A stretch of DNA of 64,000 bases from Hyalella azteca (Eukaryota > Arthropoda > Malacostraca > Amphipoda > Hyalellidae), in assembly GCF_000764305.2 (NCBI RefSeq), contig NW_025936604.1, positions 124,001 through 188,000 of the forward strand, read 5' to 3'. A model generated the notes under the pieces. The model searched no databases and had not been told where the DNA came from. It was given only the letters and a program-made list of their open reading frames with translations. Positions 30,522 through 42,632 of the stretch are shown piece by piece. The stretch's first letter is position 1. Each line of letters starts with the position of its first letter. Position numbers and translations under genes: made by a program.

Positions 30522-33280
30522 TTTACTTTTTTTTGCAAAATCTGAATCGCTGCATCCATGGTGTCTGCTCAGCATGGCGGATCTCTTAAAGTTTCGTAAA
30601 AAGTTCGCTATCCGTTGACTCTTCATTGCTTTCTATCGTCACTGTAAGTAATTATCAATGTTATTACTGTTATTTATTATTATTTGTGGGGTTTTTGTAC
30701 ATAACAAAGTGTATATGTTATCCCGATGGTTACGTGAGATGCGAGTGCTGCGCAGTGTACGATCGTCTCTGTACACTGCACTGCACTCACAGCTCTTTTG
30801 CTTGAGTATGTACTCATTGTGTACAAATACTACATATAAAGTTTAGCTCGTAATTCCGTTAAGAAGGATGTACTACACGTTGACATCTGCAGTATAGAGG
30901 AACAACATGTGTATCCTATCCTGTACATTGTACGCTGTTCCTGCTGGCTATGAAACATTCACACCCAAATGTGTTCAAAATTCGGCAATGAATTGACTGT
31001 TGGTTGTTCAGAGGTGGAAGTTGAACGCCTCCTATATGGCTACTCCATCCAGCTCCACTCCTCCAGCGCGGTTTCCTTCCATGCCCTTTTTATGAATATG
31101 ATAACATTGTTCGATGTATTCTTTGATGTGATGTTCACCCAGATGCTCTTTAATGGGCGCTCGTTTACCAACCTTACATTACAAATATCATTCCGAGAAG
31201 CATTGTCTTCCATAATTTTCTTCATTTCTGTTTTCCAAGTTGAAATTTTATTACCGGTACCTCATTTTTGCAATAATTTTCTTCATCATTCGGTCTCATA
31301 CATTTTATTTACACCCGAGTAACACTCGCACTCTCTTTCTTCATGATATTCGTCGTTTACATTTCTCTTTAGTTCAGGTGTAATGACTGCCGACGAATTT
31401 TCTTGGTTCAAAATTGATGTATGGAATAACGTAGGATATCTTGCGATGTAACCCTTCCTCCTCTCGCTCGGACTAAATAACGTGTAACGGTCTGATACCT
31501 TCGCTTAAAACAAGAACTTCGCGTCAAGTTTTCACATAGCACTGGAGTGGCGGTCAGTGGACTAGCCTGCACTTAACTGAACAATAAAATCAACTGCTGT
31601 CACATGAAGACGTTAGTAAATATAACTGGCCTTATATATGCTCGTATCTCATCTAGCGTAGATCAAATCGCAAAGGTTTTTTCTCTACGACGTCAGCAGT
31701 TCAACTGTACTTGTTCGCACTGCTTGTAGTATCACTCCACCTATACTTTTTACTGTACTTCATTCATTCCACCTGTACTTATTATCACTTTTACTCTTCA
31801 ATAATGAATTGAACATTTCGAAATGCATTCGAAAATCAAATTCGAACTGATTACTCATGTGAGCCGATTTCTATTTAATTCATCTCGTTGATTAATGCCT
31901 GCATGCTTAATAAGATATTATTCTTCTAAACATGTATAAATAAATAAAAACTAACCTTCTTGAAGTGGAAGTTTCCCTCCACGACATTCATAAAACTTCG
32001 TAAATTGTTAAACTAAAAATAAAAATTGTCGAAAAGGTGAGGCCAAATTTTTGTTCTTGCATGTATTGTAAGATTTATCTCTCCATCGCACAGCACTCGC
32101 CATTCCCAGTAATGTGAAGAGCCTTTGTTAGCACTTCTGTCCTAAGCTTCATTGCCTTTATACTGGAGAACTATAGCATAATATCCATTTCTTGTTCCAT
32201 CTTCTGCAATGTTTGCTTCTGCCTTCAGGCTTGCTGACTAGGCGACTATCAGCCATGTTTTACTCCGCTGCCATGCTACAGCGCAGACTTTGAACTAGAC
32301 TCTTTTTAAGAAGGCAGGAAATTGTTGTGCTTATGGTTGTTGTTTCAGGTTTAATGTACATTGATGCATAATGTACATTAATGCATTAATGCGCAGGTTT
32401 AATGTACATCCGCTTCTCTGCATTGGCTGCGAAGTGTCAAGTTTGATTCTGCTGATGGCGCGCCTCGGTCTCGCCAGCCTTCTGTATATTGGGACAATAT
32501 TTTGATAACAAATTTCGCGCTAGAATTGTGTAGTGTACTCTTAAATGTAGACTAGAGTTAACCTCATTGTTGGCATTGTACCAGGACTCCGACGCGGCAC
32601 CCAAACCTCGTGGCTGCTAAAAATTTAAAACGTTCGTATTTTATTGAACATATATACCGTATTTGTGCAATTGTGTGAGGTATATAAATGAAGTAATTCT
32701 GAAATTGTATGAAGTATATAGAGCGTAGTTCTGCAATTGTAGGAGGTATGTTGTAGTTCTGCAATTTTGAAAGATTTGCCGTAGTGCTGCAATTTATCAA
32801 TGTATTTTATCGGAATTCGGCGAATTATGTGTAATTCATTAAGCGGGGGGGGGATATTGTGTTATGTTGTTTGTTCCTTTACATCCAACATGATTTTTGA
32901 AATGTATCATGTTTTAGCAATAATTAGTCTGTTCAGAGCAAAATATTGTGCCGGAACGCCTCGTCCATTGCCACCTTCAATTGATCGATGTAACTGTACA
33001 AACAATCCTTGGAATTTGTTTGCATTAGAGTATAATTGCCACGCGAGCAAATTTTACCTTAATTCCTATATCCGACAAGCTAAGCCTTATGTTATTGCCC
33101 CGACGCCATCTCACCAGACCTGTTGTTCACACTGCGTACAAAATTCATTTCGAGAAATATAATAAATAAATACATACAATTAATAAATAAATTTCTCTGA
33201 TAAATCTGTATATTACAGAAGTGCATAACAATCGCTGTCTTCTCGAGCTGCGCCCGGATGTTGCTGACCGTGCAAGTGAT
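30522..33280. other. No gene recognised
   Basis: AT-rich. Small repeats are present: TTTAATGTACAT words at 32348-32410 and a degenerate AGTTCTGCAATT-type repeat at about 32640-32800. ORFs of 117 codons (30969-31322) and 120 codons (32800-33162) lack recognisable motifs. Confidence 0.5.
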
Positions 33281-33353
33281 AGCTTATTAACGCAATTGAT
33301 TTCATAGCTTATTAACGCAATTGATTTCATAGCTTATTAACGCAATTGATTTC
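33281..33353. repeat. 25-bp tandem repeat
   Basis: Three copies of AGCTTATTAACGCAATTGAT-TTCAT, almost exact. Confidence 0.9.
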
Positions 33354-35419
33354 TAGTCATGACTCCGATGAGTAACCTGAGGAACTGCGTGTGGCAGCTG
33401 CAAGAGATTCTCGCACTGAATTTTATGTGTAAATCGTTGGTATTTCTATTTAAATTCATTAACATATGTTATCAGTTTTCTGCCATTGCGGCTTAACTAC
33501 TTTCTGTACTGGAGAAACATTGTGTAATTTATTCATTGAAAAATGACAACTGTGTTTAAGAGAAATATTGTACTGGTTTGGACAGTAAAAGACTTTTCTT
33601 TACATCATATTCGACATTTTTCGATATATGATTATCGCTCGCCCCAGACTAGTCGAGTTGATAATGAAGTTGTTCAGTCTATGTCTTGCTAGATTAATGC
33701 ATTATATAGCGAACATATTCCGCTGTGTTTTCGTTGCCGATGCTGACTTGCGCAATTCTTAACTATATCATTTGACGGTATATCCAAGAAAATTCTCTCG
33801 ATATACCTTCAATTTTTATTGTATGATTCGGTATCTTCTTGGTTTGGCCGAGAAATATATCTGTTTATTAGTTAATTTTGTGCTGTAAAACGCATTTTTA
33901 ACTGTCGTTAATTCTTTAAACAATACTACAAGTGTTATTGCCTCAAGTCGAGAAATACAGAAGAAGGGGAAAGGATACTAACGACGGTTCAACTTTCAAG
34001 TTTAAGCATAGGTTAAAATAAGTTTAAATAATGTACAAACGAGGATTATTTTACATAGAAAGTATCGTCAGTGGTTTGCGCTTCGTCACAGGGTTCAGTA
34101 CGCCATATCTCCTTGCCTTACTTACATCTTTATTTGCACTGAAGCAAATATTATTTTGTACGTACTTGTAAGAAGTATTTATAGTGAAGCAGTCGCGGTA
34201 GCTCAGCTATGTTGATATGCGTCACTGTGGTGTGACTGCGACGCTCACAATGTTGTGTTTTTACCCATATTACATGGGCATTTCAATTCGAAGCTTATTT
34301 AACTTGTGTTCATTTAAGGGTTTTATTTATTATATCTTGATATGTTTTACTCGCTCAATTTTCAACGAAACACTCTTTATTGCATCTATGATAAATGTCG
34401 GGTGTTGAGTTGACACATAATTTACTATTGTATTTACTTAATTTATTATAGTATTAAGTTATAATGTTCATCTGATTTTATTGCAATTTAATACCAAATA
34501 ATAACGACGTAAATTAGTATTCATCGAACATTCCTTCTCACTTCGAGGGTTCTTTTACTGATATTCACCAGCCAAGAGCTAACTCGTTCACGATGGTTTT
34601 CTAACTCAGGACGTTTTCAAGATTCATCTTTTTAAATTATCTTCAGTTCAAATGGTGTTATTAGCAGCGAGCGCTTATCTTAATGATCGAGTGCTTATCT
34701 TAATGATAACTCGACGTGCTAGTACCCGTAATGAATGTCCTTAATCGCAACTCTAATAAATCAATATTTAATACTCTCACGGAGTTTGCCTTTGAACATG
34801 ACAGAGTAACTAATAAATCAGTAATTAATACTCTCACGGAGTTACCCTTTGAATATGATCCTGATGAAAGCCTCTACGATCGTCACGCATTAATTGGATT
34901 TTCTTAATAACAAACAATGACCTTAAAAACTCAAAGAACTCGACTGCAAGAACGTAAAATCGAGCGCCTTTTTATCATTTATCTCACATAAGTTAATAAT
35001 TTTCTCGGACAAGAATGTGAGCATTTACTCAACGGAGTTGATGCAGGAAAGATGCTTACATGTTGATTTGTGCATTTGATTAGCTTATTAAGATCAAATT
35101 TGTTTAACGATGCCCTTGTTCTCTCAACAAACGTGACGTGTAGTAAAGCAAGTAGACCTTAAAGCAGCTTGATGGTTCTTGTAGATGTCCACCAGTCGAT
35201 AATGATGCTAATTTATTTAATAATCTATTGGGGTAATTAGAAGCTGATTGGCTTGGCCTTTATTATTGCGGGAACTAATTACACGTACATCGCGTCAAGC
35301 CGAGACCTGCCTTGCTCTGAAGTTTTCTTTCCTGGGTCGTATTTATGTATGAATTATCGAAATTTTTGTACAGAATTATATTGTAGTTTGATTCCTCGTA
35401 TGATAATACATGCATGTAT
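33354..35419. other. No gene recognised
   Basis: It contains a 57-bp duplication at about 34756-34870 (ACTAATAAATCA, then TTAATACTCTCACGGAGTT). Otherwise it is AT-rich without features. Confidence 0.5.
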
Positions 35420-37020
35420 AATGCCGCAGTTTTGTCTCTTTACCTTACATATACGAGTTGAAATACACGATATGTCATCAACATGAGAGCACATCAGTCA
35501 ACTGATGAAACACTGAGAATCAGTCTGCTAATTATGCTGCTTGTGGATGTGGATGAAAAATTTACGCCTATCTCATATATCTAGTTAAATGATTCACAAT
35601 TGATTAAAAGATAGACTATAGGCGTTTTGGTGCATAAAATACTTTTAAAATTGAATTTCCCTTTAAAATAAAAATTGAAGCATCAAAATCATGCTTCTGA
35701 ACCCATGCCTATGATTCAGTAGACGCGATCGAGGCACTGCAACAGCAGTTTCATCATAGCTGTCATTAAATTTTTCTTACTGTGCTAACAAGCGTAAACA
35801 ATTCAAATCTATTAAATGCTATTCGAAGAACCTGTTATCTATATTAAAAAGGTTCAAAGGGATTTTATTGCATACAATGTGCACTTTTCTTAGCATCAAG
35901 AACTCTAACAAAACGTATAAAATACATTATATAACATTTTGATGGCACTAAACCAGGCTCTGGAAAGCATAGCATCTATCTAAGTAACTATATATTCCAA
36001 AGAATTATCTTCACAAAAATCCGGTCATCATCCCCGGAAAATTGAAAATTTATTATGGAACCGAGCTTGTCTGCCAGTAAAGTCAGTTTACTCAGTTAGT
36101 TTGCTCTGATTGATGAGTCTAGTCACTCTAGTGCGTTAATTACACCACAAGGTAACTAATGAGAGGAGCGTTCGGAATGCTCCTTCACTCGCTAGATGCG
36201 TGCAAATAATGAGTCAGCTTGATTGAAAATAATGAGCCAACTCTGGTGGACCCTGAGACGAGTAAAGTTTTTGACTGGATGAATAAAAAAATCATCTTTA
36301 CTCATTGATTAATTGGACTGTGCATTCTGGTCGTAAGATGTCTTCAGGCTTGGATGGACACAACTGATAAGACCTAATTCGCTGGTAACAGCAATCGCTA
36401 TAATACCAATATTAATGAACTGTGAGATTGTCGCTACACAATTCAAGTGGAAAAAGTTTCCCGTCCTAGTTCTTTTGAATTGGAAATTTCCATTAAAGGA
36501 AAGGCTTGCACTCGTTGACTACTGGGACTACGTTACGACATGTTAAAGGATTGTTGCTCTTTAATAACTTGAGGCCTAATAAACCACTTTTCTTCATAAT
36601 AAATATGAACATTGAGTTCGCTGGGATTCATGCAGTTTAGTTTTGTCTATACTTCGTGTCGTTGCAGCTCTTCCATTCCAACTTCCTGCAATTGAAAAAT
36701 TTACAAACAGACTCCCAATGAAACAATAATGAACGTTTATATGAGGCAGATACGAAATGTGAAGAGGCTTGGTGACATGGTGAGCTTAGAATTAGATGGA
36801 GTTACTTTCAGGTTTTTATAAGAGCTTTAAATTTAACTAATGAATTTCATACAGAAGGTTTTTATTTTGAAAGGCAACTGATTGAGTTTTTTTTAAAGTC
36901 TCTTAACTAATCATCGATTCAGCATGAAACTGCATATAATATCGGCTGAGGCACAATGTTGTTCCCTACATCGAATTGAGTTATAACTCGTGGATGATGG
37001 AACTATTAATTTATTATCGT
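35420..37020. repeat. 1.6-kb segment, copy A
   Basis: It is nearly identical to 38508-40122, with roughly 20-30 differences including small indels (for example the CTAGTCAGT expansion near 39219). It holds no recognisable gene. It ends three bases before a single N (37023). Confidence 0.92.
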
Positions 37021-37171
37021 GTNTCCATCTAAATGGATGGTTAGATTCTAATCGAAATGGTTAGATGGATCGGATGGTTAGATTCACATCAAAAGCATAA
37101 AAATAAACTCAAAATATCAATGAGATAAATGCAGTCAAAAAATCAGTATTGCCTAATTGGGGATCCTATAC

Positions 37172-37207
37172 CTGTCTCTTATACACATCTAGATGTGTAT
37201 AAGAGAC
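37172..37207. other. Tn5/Nextera mosaic-end junction (library adapter), truncated
   Basis: CTGTCTCTTATACACATCT followed by AGATGTGTATAAGAGAC is the paired transposase mosaic end found at the circularisation point of Nextera mate-pair libraries. It is synthetic sequence left in the assembly; the final AG is missing. The DNA on its two sides need not be adjacent in the genome. Confidence 0.95.
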
Positions 37208-37356
37208 CCCCACAAAGAAAATGTTTGTTTTGATGGTTTGAATTTATATTACATAACTTCCACAGAACTTCAGATGTAGCCACTTTACCACCAACTCTAC
37301 CAGGAAAAAGATAATGTTAATTATATAAGTAGCGTCGCATCTGTCGCCTCTTCTAA
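37206..37356. repeat. 151-bp segment shared with 42482-42632
   Basis: It begins right after the adapter (CCCCACAAAGAAAATGTTTG) and is essentially identical to the DNA that directly precedes the 14-bp minisatellite at 42633. It is probably the same locus, assembled twice. Confidence 0.9.
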
Positions 37357-38446
37357 CTGTCGCCTCTTCTATGTTTTGCTTATTGGTTGGTGGTTAATCT
37401 TAATCCCCGTCTTTGGACGTCTTTATTTTTATTAAATATTTATTCCATTAAATGGACCTTCAACTCAACATCCACGTTTAATTTGATAATAAATGAACGC
37501 AAGTTTTCTCAAACAAATAAATCAGGAATTACTTCGACTTGGATAGAATGTAAATCAAAGCAAGTCGTTAATTAAAACTATCGAGGCACCAAAACCTTAA
37601 GGCAAACCTTAAAATCACCAAAAAGGGAAAGTTATCCACTTATAACTTTACCATTTATGATAACTACCGGAATAAACTCCATTTAGGTGTTTATTTTTGC
37701 CGAGCGCTGAGGCTGGTCCATCGTCGTAGTTATTTTGTACTCACGGCGCGTCAGCGTAACACAGCCAGCGCAAGACAAACGATCTAATGCAGACCTGCTA
37801 TTCCCTTTGATGGCTGATTAGTCAGGGTAATTACCAATCAATTTCCTAAAATACCCTTTAAATTATCCACGTTATAAGTAAGAACTTCAAAGAAATCTTA
37901 TCAATTTGAGGACCAGACAGCACCGTTGCTTCAGGTAGTTTGTTTTTGTTTTGTCCTGAAATCCTGCAGTTGTCTTCCTTTCCTCATACAGGCATTCAAA
38001 AGTGATTATATTTACTAAACATTCAAGAGAATGGTTCTTCATGCGGTTCAGAGGTTTGTTTCCTCATTTGAATTTTTTAGAATTCAAAGCGATACTCATA
38101 CTCGAAACATAACATGTATAATTCGCACATAAACAGTTTCCATACGTACAAATTTCAAAGTTACCAAATTCCTGAGAAAACATATTAAAAATAAAAAATA
38201 ACATTGAACAGCGATGTAACAGACACATATTCCTACAAATACTTCGCAATATTCAGCGAATCAACGATGCACAGCAACAACCAAAGCCAACTTGATTATG
38301 CACAAAGAGTTTATCGTGAAAAGCTAGAAGCCCCGCATACATTTTTCCGAATATTGCCTATGGATGTAGTTCTAATTACCGAAATTCTCTGGAAGACGGG
38401 GGAAGCAAAAATATTCTATTCTACAAAAAGGGCCAGTGTTTAATTG
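37357..38446. other. Unplaced-looking 1.1-kb segment
   Basis: No gene is seen. It is bracketed by the adapter-linked 151-bp copy and the stray minisatellite units, so its position in the genome is doubtful. Confidence 0.6.
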
Positions 38447-38507
38447 AGCGGTTCACGATGGGAGGTTTACGATTGGAGGTTCACGATTGGAGGTTCACGA
38501 TTGGAGA
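38447..38507. repeat. Four stray units of the 14-bp minisatellite
   Basis: GGTTTACGATTGGAGGTTC-type units occur immediately before the second copy of the 1.6-kb duplication. The only other place they occur is the array at 42633-44372, so they mark a mis-join or a duplication breakpoint. Confidence 0.85.
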
Positions 38508-40122
38508 AATGCCGCAGTTTTGTCTCTTTACCTTACATATACGAGTTGAAATACACGATATGTCATCAACATGAGAGCACATCAGTCAACTGATGAAACA
38601 CTGAGAATCAGTCTGCTAATTATGCTGCTTGTGGATGTGGATGAAAAATTTACGCCTATCTCATATATCTAGTTAAATGATTCACAATTGATTAAAAGAT
38701 AGACTATAGGCGTTTTGGTGCATAAAATACTTTTAAAATTGAATTTCCCTTTAAAATAAAAATTGAAGCATCAAAATCATGCTTCTGAACCCATGCCTAT
38801 GATTCAGTAGACGCGATCGAGGCACTGCAACAGCAGTTTCATCATAGCTGTCATTAAATTTTTCTTACTGTGCTAACAATTCAAAAACAATTCAAATCTA
38901 TTAAATGCTATTCGAGGAACCTGTTATCTATATTAAAAAGGTTCAAAGTGATTTTATTGCATACAATGTGCACTTTTCTTAGCATCAAGAACTCTAACAA
39001 AACGTATAAAATACATTATATAACATTTTGATGGCACTAAACCAGGCTCTGGAAAGCATAGCATCTATCTAAGTAACTATATATTTCAAAGAATTATCTT
39101 CACAAAAGTCCGGTCATCATCCCCCGGAAAATTGAAAATTTATTATGGAACCGAGCTTGTCTGCCAGTAAAGTCAGTTTACTCAGTTAGTTTGCTCTGAT
39201 TGATGAGTCTAGTCACTCTAGTCAGTCTAGTGCGTTAATTACACCACAAGGTAACTAATGAGAGGAGCGTTCGGATCTGCTCCTTCACTCGCTAGATGCG
39301 TGCAAATAATGAGTCAGCTTGATTGAAAATAATGAGCCAACTCTGGTGGACCCTGAGACGAGTAAAGTTTTTGACTGGATGAATAAAAAAATCATCTTTA
39401 CTCATTGATTAATTGAACTGTGCATTCTGGTCGTAAGATGTCTTCAGGCTTGGATGGACACAACTGATAAGACCGAATTCGCTGGGAACAGCAATCGCTA
39501 TAATACCAATATTAATGAACTGTGAGATTGTCGCTACACAATTCAAGTGGAAAAAGTTTCCCGTCCTAGTTCTTTTGAATTGGAAATTTCCATTAAAGGA
39601 AAGGCTTGCACTCGTTGGCCACTGGGACTATACGTTGCGAAAAGTTAAAGGATTGTTGCTCTTTAATAACTTGAGGCCTAATAAACCACTTTTCTTCATA
39701 ATAAATATGAACATTGAGTTCGCTGGGATTCATGCAGTTTAGTTTTGTCTATACTTCGTGTCGTTGCAGCTCTTCCATTCCAACTTCCTGCAATTGAAAA
39801 ATTTACAAACAGACTCCCAATGAAACAATAATGAACGTTTATATGAGGCAGATACGAAATGTGAAGAGGCTTGGTGACATGGTGAGCTTAGAATTAGATG
39901 GAGTTACTTTCAGGTTTTTATAAGAGCTTTAAATTTAACTAATGAATTTCATACAGAAGGTTTTTATTTTGAAAGGCAACTGATTGAGTTTTTTTTAAAG
40001 TCTCTTAACTAATCATCGATTCAGCATGAAACTGCATATAATATCGGCTGAGGCACAATGTTGTTCCCTACATCGAATTGAGTTATAACTCGTGGATGAT
40101 GGAACTATTAATTTATTATCGT
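38508..40122. repeat. 1.6-kb segment, copy B
   Basis: This is the same sequence in the same orientation, starting AATGCCGCAGTTTTGTC right after minisatellite units and ending in TTATTATCGT, where it runs into a hairpin. The divergence from copy A is at the level expected between alleles. Confidence 0.92.
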
Positions 40123-40174
40123 CTATAACAGAGCGTTTCTGTTATAGACGATAGACGATTCTGTTATAGACGAT
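40119..40174. repeat. Hairpin with 13-bp arms and an extra arm copy
   Basis: TCGTCTATAACAG, 7 nt, CTGTTATAGACGA, followed by a further CTGTTATAGACGAT at 40161-40174. It begins at the end of the 1.6-kb copy B. Confidence 0.85.
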
Positions 40175-40192
40175 AAATAATAATATTATCAT

Positions 40193-40287
40193 ATTATCAT
40201 TTATTCTGCCCGTATCATTTATTCTGCCCGTATCATTTATTCTGCCCGCATCATTTATTCTGCCCGTATCACTTATTTTGCCTGTAT
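40193..40287. repeat. 18-bp tandem repeat
   Basis: Five copies of TATCATTTATTCTGCCCG, the last one diverged. Confidence 0.9.
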
Positions 40288-40403
40288 ATCTTATTTGGCT
40301 TAAAATTAATGCGCACTGAATTTATTAATAACATGCAACGTGTTATTTACGAAGGCTCACAGCCTGTCATTTAGAGGCATTTCGTGAGCCAGTTGCTGCA
40401 TCC

Positions 40404-40709
40404 CCACCAAATTTGTTCGCTTCAAACCCACAAGCTGGAGCTGCAATATCACATTTACACGAGAAACTACCAGTGCTATGAGTAAGGGGTCATGTTTGTG
40501 CCATTGAACTTATCAGCAAACAAGCTGAGCTTGCTTGCTACAAGGCGGCTACATAGCCACCAAATTTGTTCGCTTCAAACCCACAAGCTGGAGCTGCAAT
40601 ATCACATTTACACAAGAAACTACCAGTGCTATGAGTAAAAGGTCATGTTTGTGCCATTGAACTTATCAGCAAACAAGCTGAGCTTGCTTGCTACAAGGCG
40701 GCTACATAG
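40404..40709. repeat. 153-bp tandem duplication, nearly exact
   Basis: Units at 40404-40556 and 40557-40709 begin CCACCAAATTTGTTCGCTTC and differ at only a few positions (for example AAGGGG versus AAAAGG). It is very recent or an assembly product. Confidence 0.92.
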
Positions 40710-42481
40710 CCACCACCTCTAATTAGGTTGAACTCATTTAGCCTCTTGAACTTTACTGCGAGACAATCGCTGCTTGAATTTAGGAACTGTAACAACTTCG
40801 AATTAACATAATCATCCGAGTTGTTTTGTGATTATACTATCTTATTAAACACTTCAACTGAATATCCGACTTATTTTGAAATTATATTATCTTCTATGAC
40901 ACTTCAAATGAATTTAGTCTGCACTACAGTTGACTTTAAACTTTACTGACAATCAATTTTTTATGCTGGAAACCTCTTTTTTTATCGCGTATTCCCGGAA
41001 CGTTTGCCCAGTCACTCGCCGTAGGATTGAAATCTAATAACTCGGGGTCATTAAAATAGCAGGGCGACCTTCCTCGGTTTTAGAAACTAAATTAGAAGCT
41101 TAAAATAAGATAGTTTCGAGGAATTAGATGAATTCGTGCGCAGTTTCAGTGTAAAATTTTGAATTTGGGGAGAAAAATAAACGAATTGATTTACCTACGC
41201 TTCGAAAACTATTGAGATGTTTATTTTAATTTAAATTTTGTATTTAGGATTGAAGCATCGTCATAAAACTTTACTTGCACTCATTTTACATTTTTGTGTC
41301 TGACTTGTCGCCGGTAGCGGCCAGTCGCTACAGTTCGTGGCGCGGTATGTAGGCTACTAACGCGTGAAGTTTGTTGCGTCTTGGCGAAGTAATAAGCGTT
41401 AAATTTAGTGCATTTCATTTGGTGGATCTCGATTAAAGGAACAGCCTAGGAGACACACGCAGGTGCAGGTTATTTAGGTGCCCCGACATTAGTGTCAGGC
41501 GAGGCATGGATCATCACAAGATGTATTATGACCGGCACGCTGTCAAAAAACGTACTGCGTTAATTAAAGTAGTGACAAGGCATTATCGGAATAAATGATA
41601 ATACACCGTGACACACTATAGTGATAGTCTATACCATGACAGTGTAATCCAATGATAGCCTATACTATGACAGTACAATGATAGTCTATACCATGACAGT
41701 ATAATTAATCTATATAATGACATTATAATGATAATCTATACCTTGGCAGTTTAATGATCTATACATAATCTATATCATATATAGTCTATATCATGGTAAT
41801 CTATATCATGACATTATAATAACAATCTACCATGACAGTATAATGATAACCTATACCATGACAGTATAATGATAATCTGTACCATGACAGTAATGCTCGC
41901 ATGCAGTTAGTCCAGCTGAGCACCTGTATCGCCCGACACCATCAGTCTCACGTCGCCCACGGGGGGCTGTCAGGTGGCCTCCTAATGACGCAGGATAAGC
42001 AAGAGAAATGTTAATCCTCATTGCCCGGCTTGACGGGGGTTTGAGCTGAGAAAGACAGCGCACTTTGGTTCAAAGAAATCAGGAATGAAGTAAACTGATG
42101 AATGAAGGATTAATGTGAACAATAATATTGGAATTTACGATGGCCGAACATCACGCATCCATCAGTGCACTTGAATGAGCAGAGCACTTGGTCTGAAGCA
42201 TTTCGCCTGATTTAACAGACACTTCGTCTTGTCGCCATTGCAGACTGCATTTGGAACTGCAGTGAATCGGAGCTACAGCAACGATGCCAACAGCAACGCT
42301 GTCAGCTGCGACGGCTTTCCTAATGAGATTTGTCAGGATTGGGTCGACGTTTGGCTACAGAAAGGCCACCGGCCATCAAGCCTAGCAATTTTCAGGGTTT
42401 CTCGTCTGTCGAGACTGCTTTCAATTATTTTTTCCAATTGTTTTATTTGTATTGATACGTTAAAGCGTGGGGCTCGCGGTG
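40710..42481. other. No gene recognised, with one degenerate repeat
   Basis: At 41607-41893 there is an array of about ten degenerate units of ATAATGATAGTCTATACCATGACAGT. A 108-codon frame at 42229-42555 begins near an acceptor-like TTGCAG but cannot be supported as an exon. Confidence 0.55.
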
Positions 42482-42632
42482 CACCCCACAAAGAAAATGT
42501 TTGTTTTGATGGTTTGAATTTATATTACATAACTTCCACAGAACTTCAGATGTAGCCACTTTACCACCAACTCTACCAGGAAAAAGATAATGTTAATTAT
42601 ATAAGTAGCGTCGCATCTGTCGCCTCTTCTAA
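42482..42632. repeat. 151-bp segment shared with 37206-37356
   Basis: The partner copy, here continuing straight into the minisatellite. Confidence 0.9.

Noticed and set aside
30357..30626. 89-codon minus-strand ORF with NKENNRGK-type repeats
   Set aside because: It reads through the 25-bp tandem repeat and the palindrome, with no domain.
34194..34260. tRNA-like GCGGTAGCTCAG
   Set aside because: It has only the A-box-like word; the stems do not fold and the T-arm is missing.
42229..42555. 108-codon ORF with possible acceptor TTGCAG
   Set aside because: The composition is plausible (NEICQDWVDVWLQKGH), but there is no homology, no clear donor, and the locus is rearranged.
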